From positions 620,001 through 684,000 of the forward strand of contig NZ_JANBBE010000001.1 of NCBI RefSeq assembly GCF_024648825.1: a DNA stretch of 64,000 bases, given 5' to 3'. This DNA is from Lentzea californiensis (GTDB lineage: Bacteria; Actinomycetota; Actinomycetes; Mycobacteriales; Pseudonocardiaceae). The translations under genes were made by a program, and so were the position numbers. The stretch's first letter is position 1; every line of letters begins with the position of its first letter. The notes below the pieces were generated by a model. The model saw only the letters and a list, made by a program, of their open reading frames with translations, ran no database searches and was not told the DNA's origin. Shown here in pieces: positions 32,996 through 41,147 of this stretch.

Positions 32996-34153
32996 TTAGA
33001 AGGTCAGACCCGGAAGTGTCGCGATCTTTATCAGCTCCTCGCGGTCAAGCAGTGGCGCGAACCGCTGCGGAGTCCCACCGCCGGTGGGGTCGCCCCACAC
33101 CGCGTCGCTGAAGCGGCCGATGTTGTCGCTGCTGATCCGGATGCTCGTGCCGTCGGGCCTGATGACGTTGACGTACACGACCTGCACGCCCGGGCTCGTG
33201 CTCGGCAGCTGGATGCTGCGGATCCTGATGCCGTCACGCTCCTCGATGCGGCACGAGGGGTCGTCGCAGCTGCCGAGCTCGGAACTCGTGGTGCGGCCGA
33301 TCGCGATCGTCAGGCCGCCGACGCCCTGGGAGTCCCGCAACCTCGCCACCGCTCGCCGCAGGTTGTCAGGAGTGTTGGTGTCACGGATGAAGAACGTGAG
33401 AGCACTGGCCTTGATCTCCGGGACGTCCTCGGCCGTGACGCCCGGCGGCAACTCGTACGAGTTCCGCAGCAGGGCGGTCAACTCGGCGTTGCGGTCGAGC
33501 GCGGCACCGGCGTCCGACTGGGACGTCGCCGGCGCCGAGGCCTCGTGCGGCCTCGCCAGGTACCCGGTCAGGCCGGACCCGGCCAGCAGCACGAACGCCA
33601 TGGCCCCCGCGATCGCCGTGCGCCGGCGGACCAGCTTCGTCCTGCCCTTGCGGATCACCTCAGAGGTGTAGATCCGCGACACCGGCTCGTTCTCCAGCAG
33701 GTCGCGCAACGCGGCGAGGCCCTTGGCGGCCTGACTCTTCACCGTGCCCTCCGTCCTGCCGAGGATGCGGGCGGTCTCGGTGACGCTCAGGTCCTCCCAG
33801 TACCGCAGCACGACGACGGCGCGTTGCCCCGGTGGCAACGCGCCGAGCGCCCTGCGCAGGTCCAGGTCGGAGGCGGCGTCCGTGACAGCGCTCTCCGGCA
33901 CGGCGTCGACGATGCGTTCGCGCTGGAAGAACCCGCGCCGCGTCTCGTCGATGGCGGTGCGCACGAGCACCTTGCGGGCGTAGGCGTCGACGCTGTCCTT
34001 GTGCACGCGCGACCAGGCCACGTACATCTTGATCAGCGCGGTCTGGACGATGTCCTCCGCGCGGTGCCAGTCGCCGCACAGCAGATATGCCGTGCGGCGC
34101 ATGACGAGCGCACGGGCGTCGACGAACTCCCCGAACTCGCGGTCGCGGTCCAA
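32996..34153 (-). CDS. ECF sigma factor (SigE family) fused to a membrane anchor and extracytoplasmic domain
   Basis: 385 residues from a TTG with a strong GAGGAGGGG site. Sigma region 2 spans about 7-75 (LLCGDWHRAEDIVQTAL) and region 4 about 100-152 (LPPGQRAVVVLRYWEDLSVTETARILG, GTVKSQAAKGL). A basic stretch (RKGRTKLVRRR) leads into one membrane helix (about 179-200), and 185 residues follow that should lie outside, including a possible disulphide pair CDDPSC. The family is usually about 170 residues long with the membrane protein encoded separately. Here both parts are one protein, so the sigma domain is tethered. What releases it is unknown. Confidence 0.85.
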   Translation of the reverse strand: MDRDREFGEFVDARALVMRRTAYLLCGDWHRAEDIVQTALIKMYVAWSRVHKDSVDAYARKVLVRTAIDETRRGFFQRERIVDAVPESAVTDAASDLDLRRALGALPPGQRAVVVLRYWEDLSVTETARILGRTEGTVKSQAAKGLAALRDLLENEPVSRIYTSEVIRKGRTKLVRRRTAIAGAMAFVLLAGSGLTGYLARPHEASAPATSQSDAGAALDRNAELTALLRNSYELPPGVTAEDVPEIKASALTFFIRDTNTPDNLRRAVARLRDSQGVGGLTIAIGRTTSSELGSCDDPSCRIEERDGIRIRSIQLPSTSPGVQVVYVNVIRPDGTSIRISSDNIGRFSDAVWGDPTGGGTPQRFAPLLDREELIKIATLPGLTF

Positions 34154-34207
34154 GTGCCCCCTCCTCGGTCGCCGCTTAGTACGCGGCGACCTCGTCGGGA
34201 GGTTGCC

Positions 34208-35284
34208 TCAGAAACGCGGGTGGTCTCCGACGAGCTTGGCGCCGCCCTCTTCGGACTTGGTGATCTCACCGAGCACCCACGCCGGCACGTGGCGCGCGGT
34301 GAGGACGGCCAGCGCGCGGTCGACGTCCTCGGGCGCGACGACGGCGACCATGCCGACGCCCATGTTGAACGCCTTCTCCATCTCCTCGCGCTCCACGCGG
34401 CCGCGCTGGGCGATGAGCTGGAACACAGGCGCGGGCGTCCAGGTGCCGCGGTCGAGCGTCGCGTGCAGGCCCTCCGGCAGCACGCGGGCCAGGTTCGCGG
34501 CCAGGCCACCACCGGTGACGTGGGAGAAGCAGCGGACCTCGGTCTCGGCGATCAGCGCCAGGCAGTCCTTGGCGTAGATCTTGGTCGGCTCCAGCATCTC
34601 CTCGCCGAGGGTGCGGCCGAACTCCTCGACGTGGCCCTCCAGCGGCATCCGCGCGATCTCCAGCAGCACGTGCCTGGCGAGCGAGTAGCCGTTGGAGTGC
34701 AGGCCGGACGAGCCCATCGCGATCACGACGTCGCCGTCGCGGACGCGGTCGGGGCCGAGCAGCTTGGAGTGCTCGACCACGCCGACGCCGGTGCCGGAGA
34801 CGTCGTAGTCGTCGTCGCCCATCAGACCGGGGTGCTCCGCCGTCTCGCCGCCGAGCAGCGCGCACCCGGCCTGGACACAGCCTTCGGCGATGCCCTTGAC
34901 CAGCGCCGCGATCTTGTCGGGGACGACCTTGCCGACCGCGATGTAGTCCTGCACGAACAGCGGCTCGGCACCGCAGACGACCAGGTCGTCCACGATCATG
35001 GCGACCAGGTCGATGCCGATGGTGTCGTGCTTGTCGAGCGCCTGCGCGATCGCGATCTTGGTGCCGACGCCGTCCGTGGAGGACGCGAGGATCGGCTCCT
35101 TCCAGCGGTCGAGCTTCAGCTGGAACAGGCCGGCGAAGCCACCGATGCCACCGAGCACCTCGGGCCGGTGCGCCTTGGCCGCCCACGGCTTGAGCTTCTC
35201 CACCGCCTCGTCACCTGCGGCGATACTGACTCCGGCGGCGGCGTAGGTGGCCTTGGCGCTGTCGGTCACGTCAACTTCTTCCAC
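34208..35284 (-). CDS. purM: Phosphoribosylformylglycinamidine cyclo-ligase (AIR synthetase)
   Basis: 358 residues, PurM/SelD fold. ASSTDGVGTKIAIA and the Gly-rich loop GGETAEHPGLM are the ATP-binding hallmarks, with SSGLHSNGYSLAR and FSHVTGGGLAANLAR later. It converts FGAM to AIR, step 5 of purine synthesis. The GTG start lies 15 bases after purF, with which it is co-transcribed, a common actinobacterial pair. An internal GTG at codon 6 could also start translation. Confidence 0.96.
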   Translation of the reverse strand: MEEVDVTDSAKATYAAAGVSIAAGDEAVEKLKPWAAKAHRPEVLGGIGGFAGLFQLKLDRWKEPILASSTDGVGTKIAIAQALDKHDTIGIDLVAMIVDDLVVCGAEPLFVQDYIAVGKVVPDKIAALVKGIAEGCVQAGCALLGGETAEHPGLMGDDDYDVSGTGVGVVEHSKLLGPDRVRDGDVVIAMGSSGLHSNGYSLARHVLLEIARMPLEGHVEEFGRTLGEEMLEPTKIYAKDCLALIAETEVRCFSHVTGGGLAANLARVLPEGLHATLDRGTWTPAPVFQLIAQRGRVEREEMEKAFNMGVGMVAVVAPEDVDRALAVLTARHVPAWVLGEITKSEEGGAKLVGDHPRF

Positions 35285-35299
35285 TTGGATCTGAGATGC

Positions 35300-36805
35300 C
35301 TATGGGCGACGCAGGGCGTCTTCGGCACCATAGCCGCTCGCCAGAACGGGAGCGGCTGAGCCCGACACGCCCTTGAGGCCCTCGAGCAGGTGCTTGCCGA
35401 TGAGCGCGTCCTGCGGCAGTTCGATCGGGTACTCGCCGTCGAAGCAGGCCGAGCACAGCCGCGACTTGGGCTGTTCGGTGGCCGCGACGAGCTGCTCCAG
35501 CGACACGTACCCGAGCGAGTCGGCGCCGACCGAGCGGCGGATGCCGTCGTCGTCCAGGCCGTTCGCGATGAGCTCCGCCCGTGAGGCGAAGTCGATGCCG
35601 TAGAAGCACGGCCACTTGACGGGCGGCGACGCGATCCGCACGTGCACCTCGAGCGCACCGGCCTCGCGCAGCATGCGCACGAGCGCGCGCTGGGTGTTGC
35701 CGCGCACGATCGAGTCGTCCACGACGACCAGCCGCTTGCCGCGGATGACGTCGCGCAGCGGGTTCAGCTTCAGCCGGATGCCGAGCTGGCGGATCGTCTG
35801 CGACGGCTGGATGAACGTCCGGCCGACGTAGGCGTTCTTGACCAGGCCCGACCCGTACGGGATGCCGCTGGCCTGCGCGTAGCCGATGGCGGCAGGGGTG
35901 CCGGACTCCGGCACCGGGATCACCAGGTCGGCCTCGACCGGGTGCTCCTTGGCCAGCCGACGGCCGATCTCGACGCGCGTCGCGTGGACGCCGCGCCCGG
36001 AGATCGTCGTGTCCGGCCGGGCCAGGTAGACGTACTCGAAGATGCAGCCCTTGGGCTCGGGGGTCGCGAAGCGGGTGGACCGCAGCCCGTCGCCGTCGAT
36101 CGCGATCAGCTCACCGGGCTCGACCTCGCGCACGAAGCTCGCGCCGACGATGTCGAGCGCCGCGGTCTCGCTCGCCACGACCCAGCCGCGTTCCAACCGG
36201 CCGAGCACCAGCGGGCGCACGCCGTGCGGGTCACGCGCCGCGTACAGGGTGGACTCGTCGGAGAACGTGAGGCAGTACGCGCCCTTGACCGTCGGCAGCA
36301 GCTCCAGCGCGGCCTGCTCGATGCCCTTGTCGGCCGCCGCGTGGGCGAGCAGGCCGGTGAGGATGTCCGAGTCGGTCGTGGCGCCGTTGCGGCTGCTGAT
36401 GCCGAGGCTCTTGGCCTTCTCCAGCAGTTCGGCGGTGTTCACCAGGTTGCCGTTGTGGCCGAGGCTCAGCCCCGAACCGGCGGCGGTGGTGCGGAACGTG
36501 GGCTGCGCGTTCTCCCAGGTCGTGGACCCGGTGGTGGAGTAACGGCAGTGCCCGACGGCCACGTGGCCCTTGAGGCTCTGCAGGACCTGCTCGTCGAACA
36601 CCTGGCTGACGAGCCCGAGGTCCTTGAAGACGACGACCTGCGCCCCGTCTCCGACCGAGATGCCCGCGGCCTCCTGGCCGCGGTGCTGCAGGGCGTAGAG
36701 CCCGTAGTAGGTCATCTTGGAGACGTCTTCACCCGGAGCCCAGACGCCGAAGACGCCGCACTCCTCACGGGGTTCCTGTTCGGACTGGGAATGGTCTTCG
36801 ACCAC
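35300..36805 (-). CDS. purF: Amidophosphoribosyltransferase
   Basis: 501 residues. The N-terminal nucleophile is Cys16 in EECGVFGVWAP, so a 15-residue propeptide must be removed; the glutaminase domain continues with YGLYALQHRGQEAAGI and the PRPP loop VVVDDSIVRGNTQR lies in the phosphoribosyltransferase domain. It catalyses the first committed step of purine synthesis. GTG start with an AGGGAG site. A cysteine-rich C-terminal segment (SRLCSACFDGEYP) suggests the 4Fe-4S-containing Bacillus-type enzyme. Confidence 0.96.
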   Translation of the reverse strand: MVEDHSQSEQEPREECGVFGVWAPGEDVSKMTYYGLYALQHRGQEAAGISVGDGAQVVVFKDLGLVSQVFDEQVLQSLKGHVAVGHCRYSTTGSTTWENAQPTFRTTAAGSGLSLGHNGNLVNTAELLEKAKSLGISSRNGATTDSDILTGLLAHAAADKGIEQAALELLPTVKGAYCLTFSDESTLYAARDPHGVRPLVLGRLERGWVVASETAALDIVGASFVREVEPGELIAIDGDGLRSTRFATPEPKGCIFEYVYLARPDTTISGRGVHATRVEIGRRLAKEHPVEADLVIPVPESGTPAAIGYAQASGIPYGSGLVKNAYVGRTFIQPSQTIRQLGIRLKLNPLRDVIRGKRLVVVDDSIVRGNTQRALVRMLREAGALEVHVRIASPPVKWPCFYGIDFASRAELIANGLDDDGIRRSVGADSLGYVSLEQLVAATEQPKSRLCSACFDGEYPIELPQDALIGKHLLEGLKGVSGSAAPVLASGYGAEDALRRP

Positions 36806-36857
36806 CGAATTGGCTCCCTAACGATGGGGCTGGCTTCACCCCGAGTGTAAGTGGAGC

Positions 36858-36876
36858 AGGGGGCCAACTACCCCCT
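36858..36876. terminator. Weak hairpin between a lipoprotein gene and purF
   Basis: AGGGGG-(7 bases)-CCCCCT is a perfect 6-bp stem in the gap 36806-36902. It could end the lipoprotein transcript or lie in the purF leader. No purine riboswitch fold is evident to me. Confidence 0.35.
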
Positions 36877-36902
36877 CCAGACCCCTGGTGAGGTGATGAA
36901 AC

Positions 36903-37265
36903 TCATGCCATCCGGCACTTCGAGAGCTGCAGCGGGATGCCGTTGAGGTACTCGAAGCCCTCGGACTGTTCCCTGCCCACGCAGATGATCTCGTCGCCGA
37001 CGGCCACCTGGTCGCGCACCTTCGACTCGTCCTCGAAGTCGTCCGGCTCCACGAAGGCACCCTTGAAGGAGTTCTTGCCGGGTGCGCCGGCGGGCAGATC
37101 ACCCACGACGTCGAGGTAGACGCGGGTGGCGCAGAGGACGTCGCTGTAGCCGTCGTAACAGGTGTTGATGCTGGTGACCTCGAAACGGATCTCGCCTTCC
37201 CAGCGGCCGAGCCCGCAGCCGGCCAGCACCAGACAGGCCGCGAGCGCCGAGATGATCTTGCGCAT
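36903..37265 (-). CDS. Small putative lipoprotein (paralogue 2)
   Basis: 120 residues. Signal peptide with lipobox LAGC, lipid-modified at Cys17. The mature part is a small beta-rich domain with YLDVVGDLPAG, VAVGDEIICVGREQ and a final LSKCRMA; three or four cysteines may form disulphides. It is homologous to the upstream lipoprotein (VGDAPKG, VGDEVLC, LKNCKKA). Its ATG overlaps that gene's stop codon by one base (TGATG), so translation is coupled. I recognise no named family. Confidence 0.75.
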   Translation of the reverse strand: MRKIISALAACLVLAGCGLGRWEGEIRFEVTSINTCYDGYSDVLCATRVYLDVVGDLPAGAPGKNSFKGAFVEPDDFEDESKVRDQVAVGDEIICVGREQSEGFEYLNGIPLQLSKCRMA

Positions 37266-37582
37266 CAAGCCTTTTTGCAGTTCTTGAGGTGCGTCACGAC
37301 GTTCGAGTTCCCGAACGCGTTGCCCTTCTCCTGCTCGACTGAGCAGAGGACCTCATCGCCAACCTCAGCACCTTTGATCAGGTTCGTCTGCATGAGCTGG
37401 CTCTTCAACTTCCCAGGTTCCAGCGAACCCTTGGGCGCGTCGCCCACCAACTCGAGATCGAAGTACTCGGTCGGGGTTTTGTTGTTCACCGAGAGGATCT
37501 TGTATCGAAGGTCCTGTTGCCAGTTCGCCGCACATCCGGTGAGCAGCAGGCAGCCGAGCAACACCGCAGCGAGCTTGCGCAT
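37265..37582 (-). CDS. Small putative lipoprotein (paralogue 1)
   Basis: 105 residues with lipobox LTGC (Cys17). The mature part matches the downstream lipoprotein in layout: FDLELVGDAPKGS, then VGDEVLCSVEQEKGN, and a C-terminal LKNCKKA. A pair of cysteines (in VLC and KNC) is common to both and may form a disulphide. It overlaps the preceding isomerase-like gene as TGATG. Likely exported and membrane-attached; function unknown. Confidence 0.75.
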   Translation of the reverse strand: MRKLAAVLLGCLLLTGCAANWQQDLRYKILSVNNKTPTEYFDLELVGDAPKGSLEPGKLKSQLMQTNLIKGAEVGDEVLCSVEQEKGNAFGNSNVVTHLKNCKKA

Positions 37583-38337
37583 CAGTGCCCCCGTCCGACC
37601 TGGAGGACGTCCAGCACGCGCCGGTCGCCGGTCATCTCCTTGAAGTTCATGCGGTTCCAGAGCCAGAAGTAGACGATCTCGGCCTCGCCGGTCACCTGCG
37701 CATCGCCCTCTTCACCAGGGGCCGCGGCGCGGAGTTCGGGCACCTCACCCACCGTCAGGGAGATCAGCCACGACTCCGGCACGTCCGTGGGACGCACCAG
37801 CGCGGTGCCGGTCACCGTGCTCGGCACGTCGCCGTCGAGATTGGCCGCGACGATCGTGCTCAGCACCTCGTCGATGCCGTCGGCGCAGAGGTCGGCGTCC
37901 GTGGCGACGACCTGGCGGACGACCGTCTGCGCGTCGAACCGGCGCAGCACCGTCTCGTGCGCGATCCGGCGGTGCCACACCCACGCCAGGTCGGGCGCGG
38001 ACGGCGAGAACGTCCACACCGGGCGGTTTCCCGGCACGGCGGTGAGGATCTCCGCAGCCGCGGTCAGCTGCAGGTCGAGGTACTGCAGCGGCGACAGCCC
38101 GGCAGGCGGGGGCGTCGGCCGCATCGCGGTGCGGCTGCCGGTGCGCAGGTACTCGGTGGAGGTTTCCAGGAAGCGCGCGAGGTGGATCACCAGGTCCTGG
38201 ACGGTCCAGCCGGGCCGGGTCGGCACCTCGGCCGCCGGGTCCGCGTCCACCACTGCCTTGCGGAACAACTCGGCCTGCTCGATGAACACAGCGGTCCACC
38301 GTTGGGCCGTCCACCCTGTCTGCACCATGAACGACAT
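37582..38337 (-). CDS. Mycothiol-dependent maleylpyruvate isomerase-like protein
   Basis: 251 residues, starting MSFMVQTGWTAQRW. The DinB-like four-helix N-terminal domain contains VPTRPGWTVQDLVIHLARFLE, with metal-binding histidines in this stretch and later in WHRRIAHETVLRR, as in the MDMPI N-terminal family; the C-terminal part resembles the MDMPI/SCP-like domain ending VYFWLWNRM. Such proteins use mycothiol or related thiols, but many have unknown substrates. It heads a three-gene operon with the two lipoproteins. Confidence 0.82.
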   Translation of the reverse strand: MSFMVQTGWTAQRWTAVFIEQAELFRKAVVDADPAAEVPTRPGWTVQDLVIHLARFLETSTEYLRTGSRTAMRPTPPPAGLSPLQYLDLQLTAAAEILTAVPGNRPVWTFSPSAPDLAWVWHRRIAHETVLRRFDAQTVVRQVVATDADLCADGIDEVLSTIVAANLDGDVPSTVTGTALVRPTDVPESWLISLTVGEVPELRAAAPGEEGDAQVTGEAEIVYFWLWNRMNFKEMTGDRRVLDVLQVGRGH

Positions 38338-38422
38338 CGTGCCCGAAACGGTCCATCGACGAGAGTGGAACCGGCCATCATGTATCTGCGTCGCATTGAT
38401 CGGTGACCAACAGGGGGTGGCG

Positions 38423-38746
38423 ATGTTCGGCGTTGAGCCAGAGCTGCTGCGCAACGCGTCCAAGGAGTTCGGCAACGGCTCCGACGCGGTGCGCGAGGCG
38501 GCGGAGATGATCTCGATGCTCAGGCTCGACGCGGGTGCGTTCGGCGAGGTCGACGCCGCCGCGGAGTTCGCGGACGCGCTGTCGGAGTTCGTCGGCACGC
38601 ACTCCCAGGACCTCCAGCGCGGGTCCTCCTGGTACACCGACGCGGCAGAGGGTCTCGTGTCGAACGCCGAGTCCTACCAGCGCACGGACGAGGACCACGC
38701 GTCCGCGCTGAAGAAGCTCATCGCGGGATTGGGGGGCGGTCAGTGA
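38423..38746 (+). CDS. EspC-like type VII secretion target protein
   Basis: 107 residues, all alpha, without signal peptide. The ATG follows a GGGGG stretch. The protein resembles the EspC/ESX-secreted family (FGVEPELLRNASKEF, then a long helical hairpin). Its C-terminal part has YQRTD, the YxxxD/E secretion signal of T7SS substrates. The stop overlaps the next gene (GTGA), so it is probably the co-secreted partner of the WXG/DUF1023 protein. No T7SS core gene is adjacent. Confidence 0.78.
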   Translation: MFGVEPELLRNASKEFGNGSDAVREAAEMISMLRLDAGAFGEVDAAAEFADALSEFVGTHSQDLQRGSSWYTDAAEGLVSNAESYQRTDEDHASALKKLIAGLGGGQ

Positions 38747-40713
38747 GCTACACGGATCCCGAGAGCCTGTACGGCAGGCTCGCGTCCGGTGATGTCGGCC
38801 GGATCGCTGCCGCCGCAGACCCGATCACAGGTGCGATCAGCGCGGTCGGCCGGGCGGGCGAGTTCGTCACGAACGGTGGCAAGACCGCCGTCAGCGACTG
38901 GACCGGTGACGCCGCGACGAAGTTCACCGCGCGCGCCCAGTTGTCCGCCACCGCCGCCAAGGCCGCTGCCGAACGGCTCGGCGCGGGCGTCGACATCGTC
39001 CAGGCCGCTTCGCGTGCCTATGGCCAGATGCGTGGCGCCGCAGACCAGGCGATCGGCGTGTGGCGCGGCCGTCCGCCGGGCATGGACGAGGCGCAGACCC
39101 GTCAGCTCGCCAACCAGGTCAACGAGCACCTGGACAAGGTGAAGTCGGGCTACAACAACGTTCTGCGCTCCTACGCGAGTGCGCTCACCAAGATCCCGCC
39201 AGGCTTCGAGGAGTCCGCGCGCACCGACGGCGGCTGGAGCCGTGCCGCCCAGGGTGGAGGAGCGGGCGGCGCGCTGCCGCCGGTGCCGCCGCCGGGTTCC
39301 GATCCGAAGGCCGTCGCCGACTGGTGGAAGTCGCTCAGCAAGGAACAGCAGGACGCGCTCAAGAACACCAAGTACCAGGAGCTCGGCCAGCTCCGCGGAC
39401 TGCCCGCCGACGTGCTGGACGCCGCGAACCGCAAGCGGATCCCTGAGGATGTGGCCAGGTACAACGCGGAGAAGGACCAGCTCAAGCAGCAGCTCGCCGA
39501 CCGTGCTCGCGAACTCGGTGTCGATCCGAACTCCTCAGAGGGCCAGCGCGCTCTGCGCAACGATGCCCAGGGCTCGCAGCTGATGTCGCAGTACGACGAA
39601 GCGGCACGACGCGCGAAGAACTCGGAGGATGCGAACGGCTCGCTACGGGAGGCCGACAACCTGGCCATGGAGAGCGGCAAGCAGGCGTACGTCCTCGCGT
39701 GGAGCCCTGACGGCGCCGGCGCCAAGGAGGGCGCGATCGCGGTCGCGTTCGGCAACCCGGACACCGCCAAGAACGTCGCGGTCTGCGTGCCCGGCACCAC
39801 GTCCACGCTCAGCAGCTTCGGCCTCGACCAGGCCTCGGCTCTCAGCGAGAAGATGGGTCCGGACGGCGCCGCGATCCAGTGGCTCGGCTACGACGCGCCG
39901 GAGTTCCTGCCAGGCCAGGTGAACGACCCGCAGCAGGCGATCGAGGGCGGTCAGATCCTGGCGAAGGACGTCGAGGGCTACCGCACCACCAACCCGAACG
40001 CCCACGTCACGGTGATCGGCCACAGCTACGGCAGCACGGTCGTCGGCTACTCCGCCATGGACAACGGCCTGAAGGCGGACGACATCGTGTTCGTCGGCTC
40101 GCCGGGTGTCGGCGCGTCCAACGTCGACCAGCTGTCAGCGGGGAGCGGGCACGTCTACGTCGGTGGCACGGAACACGACCCGGTCATCCAGGCGACGAGC
40201 GGCGACTGGTTCACCAAGGACGGGTCGTCGACCGGTCCCTACGACTCCTCGTTCGGCGCGAAGACGTTCGGCACCTCCGGCGAGGCCTGGATCGGACACG
40301 CCCACTCTTCTTACTACGACAAGGACTCCGAGTCGCTCGGCAACCTGGCCAGGATCGCCAATGGCGACGGCGGCAGCGTCACCGAGCAGCGCTGGCAGGA
40401 CGCACCCACGCCGCGTGAGGTGCCCGGTTCGGACATCCCCGGTTTCGGGCCGGTCATCGACTGGGGCGTCAACACCGGCAAGGAGGTCGTCGACATGGGC
40501 GAGGACGTCTGGCGCGGTGGCGGTCAGGTCGTGGACGACATCTCGAACGGCCGCTGGGGCGACGCGGCCGGGCACGCGGTGGACACCGTCGGCGAGGTCG
40601 CGAGCGACGCCGGTGACGTCGTGGTCGACACGATCGGCAACGCGGTGGAGCTCGGGCGCGACGTCGTCGACGGCGTCGGCGGCGCGGTGAAGACGATCGG
40701 GTCTTGGTTCTAG
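38743..40713 (+). CDS. WXG-domain alpha/beta hydrolase (DUF1023), putative T7SS effector
   Basis: 656 residues from a GTG overlapping the EspC-like gene. An N-terminal helical WXG100-like domain (about 1-130) contains the SDWTGDAATKF turn. A Gly/Pro-rich linker follows (about 160-180). The DUF1023 alpha/beta hydrolase domain (about 290-540) has the nucleophile elbow GHSYGS with Ser428 and a possible catalytic His in GHAHSSYYD. The C-terminal 130 residues are repetitive (VVDMGEDV, VVDDISNG, VVDTIGNAV). It is likely exported with its EspC-like partner. The hydrolase substrate is unknown. Confidence 0.82.
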   Translation: MSYTDPESLYGRLASGDVGRIAAAADPITGAISAVGRAGEFVTNGGKTAVSDWTGDAATKFTARAQLSATAAKAAAERLGAGVDIVQAASRAYGQMRGAADQAIGVWRGRPPGMDEAQTRQLANQVNEHLDKVKSGYNNVLRSYASALTKIPPGFEESARTDGGWSRAAQGGGAGGALPPVPPPGSDPKAVADWWKSLSKEQQDALKNTKYQELGQLRGLPADVLDAANRKRIPEDVARYNAEKDQLKQQLADRARELGVDPNSSEGQRALRNDAQGSQLMSQYDEAARRAKNSEDANGSLREADNLAMESGKQAYVLAWSPDGAGAKEGAIAVAFGNPDTAKNVAVCVPGTTSTLSSFGLDQASALSEKMGPDGAAIQWLGYDAPEFLPGQVNDPQQAIEGGQILAKDVEGYRTTNPNAHVTVIGHSYGSTVVGYSAMDNGLKADDIVFVGSPGVGASNVDQLSAGSGHVYVGGTEHDPVIQATSGDWFTKDGSSTGPYDSSFGAKTFGTSGEAWIGHAHSSYYDKDSESLGNLARIANGDGGSVTEQRWQDAPTPREVPGSDIPGFGPVIDWGVNTGKEVVDMGEDVWRGGGQVVDDISNGRWGDAAGHAVDTVGEVASDAGDVVVDTIGNAVELGRDVVDGVGGAVKTIGSWF

Positions 40714-41087
40714 AACCTGACGACCGGCAGCAGGGGTGAGAGGTCGGCCCGGGTCCCGGAGGCGGTGACCCGGGCACCGTCCAGCGCGTCGGTCCAGGCG
40801 AGCGCGCCGGTGGCCAGTTCGAGCCACGTGCGGGCGTCCGTCTCCACCACGTTCGGGGGCGTGCCACGGGTGTGGCGCGGACCTTCGACGCACTGCACGG
40901 CCGCGAACGGGGGAACGCGCACCTCGACGCTGCGGCCGGGCGCGATCTGTTCGAGCGTGCGCAGGCTCAGCCGGACGGCGGCGGCGAGCGCGGGACGTTC
41001 TGGCTGGTCAGCCTCACCTCGCAGCCACGGGAGCACGGCCTGCACCGCGGCTCGCATCTCGGCTGGGTCGACGGCTTTGGCTGGCAC
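40710..41087 (-). CDS. Sterol-carrier-like protein (SCP_3 family)
   Basis: 125 residues from the GTG at 41087. A TAATGT -10 element (41095-41100 on the minus strand) ends 7 bases upstream, which suggests a leaderless mRNA; a GTG at 41096 is an alternative. The sequence VDPAEMRAAVQAVLPWL, the central PGRSVEVRVPPFAAVQCVEG and the end RADLSPLLPVVRF are typical of the bacterial SCP orthologue family encoded near purF in actinobacteria (Rv0807 position). Lipid binding is assumed from the fold. It converges on the hydrolase gene with a 4-base overlap. Confidence 0.82.
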   Translation of the reverse strand: MPAKAVDPAEMRAAVQAVLPWLRGEADQPERPALAAAVRLSLRTLEQIAPGRSVEVRVPPFAAVQCVEGPRHTRGTPPNVVETDARTWLELATGALAWTDALDGARVTASGTRADLSPLLPVVRF

Positions 41088-41133
41088 GCCGCCCACATTA
41101 GCGAAGGGGCAGTGGCGCTCCCCAGGCTGTTGG

Positions 41134-41139
41134 TATACC
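41134..41139 (+). promoter_or_regulatory. -10 element of a probable leaderless promoter for the EccC-like pair
   Basis: TATACC lies 8 bases before the GTG at 41148 in an otherwise GC-rich gap of 60 bases. No ribosome binding site is visible. The pair therefore seems to have its own promoter, separate from the EspC operon. Confidence 0.4.
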
Positions 41140-41147
41140 TCTGGGCT

